Shown piece after piece: positions 56,170 to 64,000 of a stretch of DNA of 64,000 nucleotides (position 1 is the stretch's first letter; each line of letters opens with the position of its first letter). The DNA comes from Aquilaria yunnanensis (Eukaryota > Streptophyta > Magnoliopsida > Malvales > Thymelaeaceae), in the NCBI GenBank assembly GCA_039654915.1, contig CM077593.1, forward strand, positions 41,386,501-41,450,500, written 5' to 3'. The notes below the pieces were generated by a model. It was given only the letters and a program-made list of their open reading frames with translations, did no database searches and had not been told where the DNA came from. Position numbers and translations under genes: made by a program.

Positions 56170-58601
56170 TGTCGTGGCCTTTTAGGCATCGGGCCCACAA
56201 TGGCCAAGTAAGACTTTTAGTTAACTCAAAACTCCTATGTTAATGCCTCAATTAGTTTAAGTTTGCAAGTCAACCATGTTTGTTAAGGGTTAGATGGTTC
56301 CTGGGTCATTTTGGCTGTTATGTGTCATTGGGGGCAAAATGGTCATTTTACACTTTGGGGTGATACATTTGGTTTTAAGTTCATAAGTTGATATAATAGA
56401 CCTAAGTGACAAGAAAGTAATGTTTAGGACAAAAATAGCTAAGCTAGTGTTACTGTTTGAGCATGGGGTATTTTTGTCAAATATATAAAAGTTGAAGGAA
56501 TTTGGAAGAAATAAAGCTTTTTAAATCATTTTAAAGGATTTGGGAGGCTAGCATTCACCCATCTTCTGTAAAAATAACCCTAGCCCTTCTTTTCCCCTTA
56601 AAATCCTTGGCCAAATCTCCAATTTACCTTTAATTCTTAGTGGAAATCAAAGCCCATTGATGTATACAAGCATAAAAGTGTTTCCTCTTACAAGGGTTTT
56701 GTGTTGTAAGCTTGGGTTGACATTTTTCGTGCTTGAGGGGCTAAAGTACCTTCTGCCCTCTTTATTTTCGAGTTGTTCTTGGTTTCTTGAGGTTGTATGA
56801 GCTTGCATCGAGCTTGGTTAATCTTGAATTATTGCCTTATATGTTGGATTTTGTTGGAACCCTAAGAACCCTTAATGGAACCCAATTTCTTGGTGTGGAT
56901 GCCTAATTGCTTGCTTTTCCTTAGTCGAGGTAAGAGATTTAGTTTTCATACTCATATGATGCATATCTTAGTTTGCTTGCTTGTGTTTTCAAGTAGATTT
57001 GGAGATATGCATTGTTATGGTGAGATGTGGCTTGTGATGGACTAGTATGGGTCAAACACTTGTGTAGAACATTTGGACAATTGATGCTTGCTTAAATTAG
57101 TATGCTTATGGCACATTGTAATAGTTTTAGCAACCTAGAGCTTGGCAAGGTGTGGTATGAAGGTTTGGGTGGCTTGGGATGCCCCCAAACATGTTATGGA
57201 GCAAGTTTAGAGCTACAAGAATGTGAGAGATATTGCCTGTGGCTCTGCATCACCATTTTCTGGCATTGTGTTGTGAAGGCTCGACAGTATTGACATGCTA
57301 TAGTAGTTTGGCCATAACATTTCTCTTGGGTGTCTAATTGAATAGATTAAATAACCTACATGAAGCTAAGAGAAAGGGCTACAACTTTCATGGTTTCATC
57401 CAAGGCTAAGTTGGCCTAGGTTTGATTGTATTTTCATTTAAAAGTGATGGCCCTAGGGGTGCTTGGGGGGTCTTGGGGTGGAAGGTGCCTAATGATACCT
57501 TAGTATGACCCGTAGCTCCTCAAAGCACTAGGTTGTTAATCAAGTTTGCTTGGGTGGAATGAAAGCATGTAGGAAGATAATCTGAAAGGAGTTTAAGGGT
57601 GTTTAGAGCTATTGGTGGTCTAGTTGGAACCTTAGAGCTTAGAACGCCAACAAGGAACACTAGTGAATATGTTAAGTTATTTGGAGCTTAATGAATAAGT
57701 CCATCTATGGCAAATCTTACCATAATAGGGTGAACTAAGTAATAGTAGATTGTGGAGCACCAATGATGAGGCTTAGTGCACTCATAGCCTAGCCAAGTTG
57801 TGGCTCGAGGCACAAGTGAAAACTTAGTGCATCCTTGGCAGGTTAAATGGTCAAGGCTTTGTACCTTTGTGATCTAGGTGAGCCTATTTGCTCGCGACAC
57901 CAAGTAGGAGCCTAATATGCCTAGTTGGGTGGAGGCTTAGTACCATAGCGACCTAGACTAGGAAAGGGCTCGAGGCACTAGATGAGAGCCTAGTACATGT
58001 AATGATTTCTTTTGAACTTAAGTAAAGAGCATCTACCATATTCATCTAAGAAAAAAACAAAGGGAAGACTATTTAGTGAGCTTAGCTCACTAGGATGTCA
58101 GCAAGCCAAGGGTTGTTAGGAGCGTGTTCAAGGCCAGAACTTACTAAGTACGGGGTGATGTTCGTGCGAAGACTAGGTTAAGGTAGGGTCTCAAGGGATC
58201 AAAATATATATGTATATGTTACCTTCATACTACATAAGGCTTGTAGTAGATTTCATAGTATTATATATATATAAGTGTCCTCAGCTTTTTTTTTGTAGGA
58301 TTAGTTGTTTCTTTTTAGGATACCAAATCTATACTGGAAATCTTCTAATTCTCTCTCCCTTTAGGATTGTTGTGTAGATTGTATCTGTAAAGAGCTGATG
58401 ACCTTGGATGGTTGTTAAGCTACCATTTGTAATACAGGTAAACCACCTAGTGAATTGTTATCAATTCTAGATTATTACTGGTTATGTGCTTGTACTAACT
58501 ATAGTAGCGCACAAGCACAAGCTTTTGATGTTCCTTGATCGAGTATGGATTTTTGTAGAAGCTTTTTAGTATACATTTGTGTGCTAGTTTAGCCTTTGAT
58601 G

Positions 58602-61437
58602 TGTTAGTGCTGTGCCCAAAAGCCAATCATGAGATGATTGTATTTTTGCAAATTGAGTCATGATATTTTATTAAGGCATTAATCCAGCAATTATGTTTGT
58701 TGTTTTGTTTCTTCGTAACTTAACAAACATAATTATAACCCTAGAATAATGATATTCTTAAACGTCCCTGGTCTAGTATTATTGTGGAGCGGGTTGCAAT
58801 AATACATAACGACTAGCATATGTGGAGACTAATATGAGATATGTAGTCTACATATGGGTACAAGTTGGAGAACTTGTGTACTGGACCGACCCACCATGAG
58901 AACACTTCATGGATCGTTATATGAGTGTCATAAGTGATTCTCATAGTGATCATGGTATATGTAGTCCTTCGACCTAAGATCATCAAGGTTCCCTATATAT
59001 GAGTCACATACTTTGATACTTTCCTTTGTTGCTCGTAATTGAGCGAACTTGAAGGAGGTCATTGGGTATGTCACATGTTGGGTTTCGGGAGCCAAACAGC
59101 GCAGCGGAATTTAACCGAAACCCTCCAGGATCCAAGTGACACGGGGTAAACCGGGTGTTCAAAAATTTCATACCTAATTTTCGGTTGAGCTCTCTCACTC
59201 AACTGTAGAGTCGAATCACAAAACCTGAACAGTTGACGTGTTCAGGCTCTCTATGGTATCCACACGAGCCTCTCGGGATCACCACGCTTCCACCACGTCC
59301 CGACAGATGCGTTTCTCTTGCGCTCGCAGTGCTAGCTTGCGTCCTCCAAGGAATTGCAAGAGAAGAGTGCGGCTGTCCTTTTGGGAGGCTAGGGCAAGGA
59401 GACCTGCGAATTTCTCACTTAAAAGTTGTATTTATAGTGAGACTCAACTTCTAGGCCTAATGGGTTTCAAAGCCCTAATCCAATTAGGATTTAATTTCGG
59501 GCTTAATAATGGCTCAACTCCTTGGCCCATTATTAATACGAAATTAAAGTGAAACCATAACCCAAATAATTACCCCATGCACTCTAATGATCCAAATAGC
59601 TCTATGTGTGCGACCCAATAGGCTCTTTCCAGGTTGGCAATGATCATAAATCACATTTATGATCATAAGCAATAAGTGGTGTCTAGCAACACATCATTGC
59701 TACCCAAGTGACAAGATTGTCGGTGAATCGACTAAACCTTTATGATCATCACTGATATATGCCATTGTCCCCTTGTCCAAGATATCAAGACTAAGCACAA
59801 GACATGGAATGTGTCACTCTCGTATAGCCCAATCTTTGGTTTCTTGATTACCGAGTAGACCAACTTAAACTGACGACATTGATATCATATATCAACTCAT
59901 CGGAGCATGGCCATGCATTTTCTAAGTCTCACTCTATCAAGGGCCCAAAGATATCACTCCCGTTACATAGGAGGGACAAATCCCATCTTGATCATACAAA
60001 TCCCTCTGCATGATATGTGACATACCCAATGACCTCCTTCAAGTTCACTCAGTTACGAGCAACAAAGGAAAGTATCAAAGTATGTGACTCACATGTAGGG
60101 AACCTTGCTGATCTTAGGTCGGAGGACTACATATACCATGATCACTATGAGAATCACTTATGACACTCATATAACGATCCATGAAGTGTTCTCATGGTGG
60201 GTCGGTCCAGTACACAAGTTCTCCAACTTGTACCCATATGTAGACTACATATCTCATATTAGTCTCCACATATGCTAGTCATTATGTATTATTGCAACCC
60301 GCTCCACAATAATACTAGACTAGGGACGTTTAAGAATATCATTATTCTAGGGTTACAATTATGTTTATTACGTTACGCAGAAACAAAACAACAAACAAAA
60401 TTGCTGGATTAATGCCTCAATAAAATATCATGACTCAATGTGCAAAAATACAATCATCTCATGATTGGCCTTTTTGGGCACAACACTAACATCACATATC
60501 ATGCGGAGGGATTTGTATGATCAAGATGGGATTTGTCCCTCCTATGTAACGGGAGTGATATCTTCGGGCCCCTTGATAGAGTAAGACTTAGAAAATGCAT
60601 GGCCATGCTCCGATGAGTTGATATACGATATCAATGTCATCAGTTTAAGTTGGTTTACTCGGTAATCAAGAAACCAAAGATTGGGCTATACGAGAGTGAC
60701 ACATTCCATGTCTTGTGCTTAGCCTTGATATCTTGGACAAAGGGACAATGGCATATATCGGTGATGATCATAAAGGTTTAGTCGATTCACCGACAATCTT
60801 GTCACTTGGGTAGCAATGATGTGTTGCTAGACACCGTTCATTGCTTATGATCACAAATGTGATTTATGATCATTGCCAACATGGGAAGAGCCTATTGGGT
60901 CACACACATAGAGCTATTTGGATCATTAGAGTGCATGGGCTAATTATTTGGGTTATGGTTTCACTTTAATTTCGTATTAATAATGGGCCCAAGAGTTGAG
61001 CCATTATTAAGCCCGAAATTAAATCCTAATTGAATTAGGGCTTTGAAACCCATTAGGCCTGGAAGTTGAGTCTCACTATAAATACAACTTTTAAGTGAGA
61101 AATTCGTAGGTCTCCTTGCCCTAGCCTCCCAAAAGGACAGCCGCACTCTTCTCTTGCAATTCCTTGGAGGACGTAAGCTAGCACTGCGAGTGCAAGAGAA
61201 ACGCATCTGTCGGGACGTGGTGGAAGCGTGGTGATCTCGAGAGGCTCGTGTGGATACTATAGAGAGCTTGAACACATCAACTGTTCAAGTTTTGTGATTC
61301 GACTCTACAGTTGAGTGAGAGATCTCAACCGAAAATTAGGTATGAAATTTTTGAACACCCGGTTTACCCCGTTTCACTTGGATCCTGGAGGGTTTCGGTT
61401 AAATTCCGCTACACTGTTTGGCTTCCGAAACCCAACA
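58602..61437 (+). mobile_element. Solo copia LTR (outer), interrupted by another
   Basis: The LTR runs TGTTAG to CCAACA with a perfect duplication TGATG at 58597-58601 and 61438-61442. Without the inner LTR and its duplication it is 1415 bp, the family length. No internal copia sequence is present. Confidence 0.96.
59076..60491 (-). mobile_element. Solo copia LTR (inner), opposite orientation
   Basis: This 1416-bp LTR of the same family is in minus orientation, TGTTGGG to CTAACA on the plus strand. It is flanked by a perfect duplication TCACA at 59071-59075 and 60492-60496. The outer LTR reads continuously across it. Open frames seen here recur in each LTR copy and are not genes. Confidence 0.97.
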
Positions 61438-61790
61438 TGATGTTCCTTGATCGAGTAGTTAATAAGTTACTTTTGGGCATGTGCATAATCTTTATTTGTT
61501 TAATGACGCACGTGCACAATTATTACTTATAGTTAAATTCACCATGTTTTTATGCTTTAACTTGTGTTTTAGTAAAGTTTTATAAATGTTGACAACATTT
61601 TTTATTTTTTTTCTTTAAGCAAAAATCCAAGTCGAAGCAAGTGCATGCATAGTTGCATTGTAGGTTAATGACTAGATGCATGTGAGTTTTCAAAATATGA
61701 CAAATAATTAACCAACCAACTATAACTAGTGTGGAACTTGATTCTATAGTATTACTAGGAGGACCCCATCTAAGGTAGGTTCACTATATA

Positions 61791-61802
61791 TGGTATTAGA
61801 GT
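61791..61802 (+). other. Primer-binding site of the Del-like element
   Basis: TGGTATTAGAGT differs from the tRNA-iMet site TGGTATCAGAGC at two positions, both C to T. Confidence 0.75.
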
Positions 61803-64000
61803 AAAGTTCTAGACTCGATTAGGAGTCGTTGAAAGCTTCAGAAAGCTGAGACTAGGACATTGTCATTGTGCTAAGATAGTGAGCACTAACTAGAAGTATG
61901 AATATTCGGTGTGCACTGTCTGGCCTTGGTTGCAAATGGTGATGGTGAAACTAGGTCAAGTGCAGTTTTGGATGCTAAAGGTTCTACAATGGATCCTAGC
62001 TATCTAGTGTTGCAATATTAGGGTAGGTACTTTAGATTACTCTAAAGTGGAGGAGCACCTTAGTGCTAGTAGTGGGATGTAAACGCCATCTTAGGGGAAG
62101 CTATTTGAAACCTTAAAAGGAAATAGGCGAAATGATCCATAGGACTAGGAGGTGTGGACCTCCAAGGTGGGGAGCAACCCACAAACTTAGTAGTTGAACC
62201 CACCAACTTTGGGTGGGTTAGGTGACATGAAGGAGATGAGGATGTGCTATCCAAAATAAAAAACTCTTGGTCTTGGTCATGCAAGCTACATAGTAGAACA
62301 AAGTAGCACTATTGTATTTTTTCTTATGAGAGTGGAGCTTTAGGCCAAAACTATTAAGGCCTTAAGTTGGTGTTGGGAGGTTCCCTATGAGCGTGAATGT
62401 AGAGTTATCGATAGGTGGTTTGGTAAAGCATTATTTCTCAAAAGGAAGTTGAGGAACTTAGGTACACAAAAGACAAGGTGGTGGTTGTCTCACCCAACCT
62501 AGTTGGACTATGGGCAACATGACCATAATGCAAAAGTCGGTTGAAGATTGAGAATGAATCATGAGGAAGATGGGCCTTGTGCCCATGGTGCAAGAAGATC
62601 ATGGTCCAAGTCTTGCACCTAGGAAACAAACTTTAGAGGTCCAAATAGTCATTGGACTAAAGATGGTCATGGGCTCAGTTAAGGAAAAAACAGTCGAGGA
62701 ATAAGTCCCCAATAGTGGTTGCCACAAAGAGTCGACCTAGTACACCGGAGTAGTAGTCCCAAATTTTTCCTTGGCTAGTTAAGTGATCGGGCTAGGCATA
62801 TGCCATATAGGTGCTGCACTTGAAGGGTAGCCATAGTGAGCTTGTAGTTAGGTTGAGGCTACTGTGGGTTACGTTCCTAACCTTTCAATACTAGTTTTTT
62901 TTCTTATTGGTTGTTCTCACATCAGTTTGCTGGCATAGTTTTCTTAGCATGTTGGCCAGTATTCTCGATTGGGGCTAATGGTTAACTTGAGGCTAACGGT
63001 TAACTTGAGTACATTACGACCAAAAATTAAGAATAAACCCATTTGCCCATGCCTAAATCTACACAAGTAGAGGCTTGAAAGCCTTAGATTGAAATTGTTC
63101 TAAGGTTCCATAAGCTACATTCTTTCATAAGTTAGCTTGGTTGAACTAGTTGATATTAGGAGCTAGCTAAGTAACTAGATGAGTTGCTTAGCATAGCCAA
63201 GCAATGGAGTAGTTTAGTCAGACCCCAAGAAGGTAAGTAGGTAAGTTTCATTTTTTTCTAACTATGAAATGTAGGTTGAGATGGAAATAGAGGCAAGGGG
63301 TGAAGAACTTATCCAAGAGAAAATGAGTGGATAGGAGTATTCATTCATTGGTTATATGCCCTAGTGTAAAGCCAATACGAGTCAATTAGTTGCTAAAGGC
63401 TAGTCTCCGCTTCTAGGTGGTGGTAAAAGAATCCAAGCTATAAGAATGAATGCCATAGACCAAGGTATAGTCTGTGATCGATAATCATCATCCTAAGGTT
63501 AAGTTGAGTCGTGGGCCACCAAGATGACTTGTGGGAAGAAAGGTGCTTGACTAGTAAGGCTAGCCAAGTAAGTGAGGGACTAGGTCCCTGATGGAGCCAA
63601 GAAACTCATGGTAGCTCTTGGTTGCTTTTAGTGCCAGTGAGGTTGTTGAGTGTTGAATTATAGGTTAGGAGTGACCAAGTGATGCTAGGAGGAGAAAGCT
63701 TTACTTTGACCTTTTGGGGTAGAGTTTGGTAGGTCCATGAAGAAGAGTTCACTATGACTAGTCAAGAGATGGCTTAAAATAGACATAGTGTGATTTCCCA
63801 CCTAGCTAAATGATTCATGTAGTAATTTAAAAGTGCCAAGTAAGTAGTTGTACTCTAGTGTGGTGTGGTGGCTTCGGTAGTGTTTACTAGAGTAGAAAGA
63901 GTCGAAGGTTAAAACCATAGTTGGATAAGGTGTAGTTAAGCTAGTTGAGATCCCAAAGTAGGTGTAACTTCTGATGGAGCCTAGTGCCGTGTATAGGAAG
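61803..64000 (+). other. Del-like internal region, gag not readable
   Basis: The stretch should hold the leader and gag of the chromovirus. I see no zinc knuckle or gag motif and no long frame. It is either strongly decayed or a non-autonomous derivative. Confidence 0.4.

Larger units (their letters stand above)
56170..61783 (+). repeat. Del-like 5' LTR, interrupted
   Basis: The LTR begins TGTCGTGGCC, similar to TGTTACGGCCC of the 30.5-kb copy, and appears to end GGTTCA near 61783. Without the nested copia LTRs (58602-61442) it is about 2.8 kb. GGGGGCAAAATGGTC near 56331, the TACTGGAAAT block near 58335 and tandem units near 57770-57990 match the other copies. Confidence 0.7.
56170..64000 (+). 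mobile_element. Del/Tekay-like chromovirus, 5' part
   Basis: The element starts with a 5' LTR (56170-61783) followed by a tRNA-iMet-like primer site at 61791. It runs past the window end. It inserted into the LINE ORF2 relic. Its LTR shares landmarks with the two solo Del LTRs. The internal part in view is non-coding or decayed. The target duplication cannot be checked because the other end is outside. Confidence 0.7.

Noticed and set aside
59233..59552. Open frames of 73 and 104 codons, repeated at 9155, 22449, 29219, 29257 and 60961
   Set aside because: They fall at the same place in every copy of the copia LTR, on both strands, and show only that the LTR copies are young.

Overview
This 64 kb window is plant nuclear DNA made almost entirely of transposable elements (TEs). 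I find no intact host gene, no tRNA or rRNA gene and no CRISPR array. The lineage mix points to a seed plant with a large, repeat-rich genome: Ty3/gypsy of the Tat group, a probable Del/Tekay chromovirus, an Ogre-like LTR, Ty1/copia with 1.4 kb LTRs, an L1-type LINE and Stowaway-like MITEs. I cannot name the species. Every long open frame is a retroelement protein, a broken piece of one, or a shadow.

Layout. 1-897: a Tat LTR, probably solo. 898-2765: unassigned AT-rich DNA. 2766-5456: a tandem duplication, a second Tat-type LTR, and an Ogre-like LTR with two repeat arrays and a primer-binding site. About 5860-6741: a decayed Ty3/gypsy protease-to-RT fragment. 6742-44072: a nest. An old minus-strand Tat element (Tat-2) has LTRs at 6742-7158 and at 20855-20890 plus 43696-44072. 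It carries a solo copia LTR (8086-9501) and a solo Del LTR (13389-16683). Its right LTR was split by a younger minus-strand Tat element (Tat-1, 20891-43690, duplication CCTAA). Tat-1 in turn received a full-length copia element (21492-29603) in its 3' LTR, a solo Del LTR (30542-32982) in the 5' untranslated region of its antisense gene, and a solo copia LTR (39746-41162) between gag and protease. About 44078-53470: gypsy remnants, unassigned DNA and MITE-like DNA. 53480-56169: an L1 LINE relic. 56170-64000: the 5' part of a Del-like element. Its LTR holds a solo copia LTR that itself holds an oppositely oriented solo LTR of the same family.

How the parts work together. In each retroelement the LTR supplies promoter and terminator, gag makes the particle, and pol supplies protease, reverse transcriptase, RNase H and integrase. 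Both Tat elements also carry a separate spliced gene on the opposite strand, between pol and the 3' LTR, with its own TATA box. It encodes a domain resembling the 'putative gypsy type transposon' family followed by a coiled coil. It is the most interesting system in the window. No element looks autonomous now: stop codons, frameshifts and nested insertions interrupt each one. Insertion order rests on target-site duplications read directly from the sequence.
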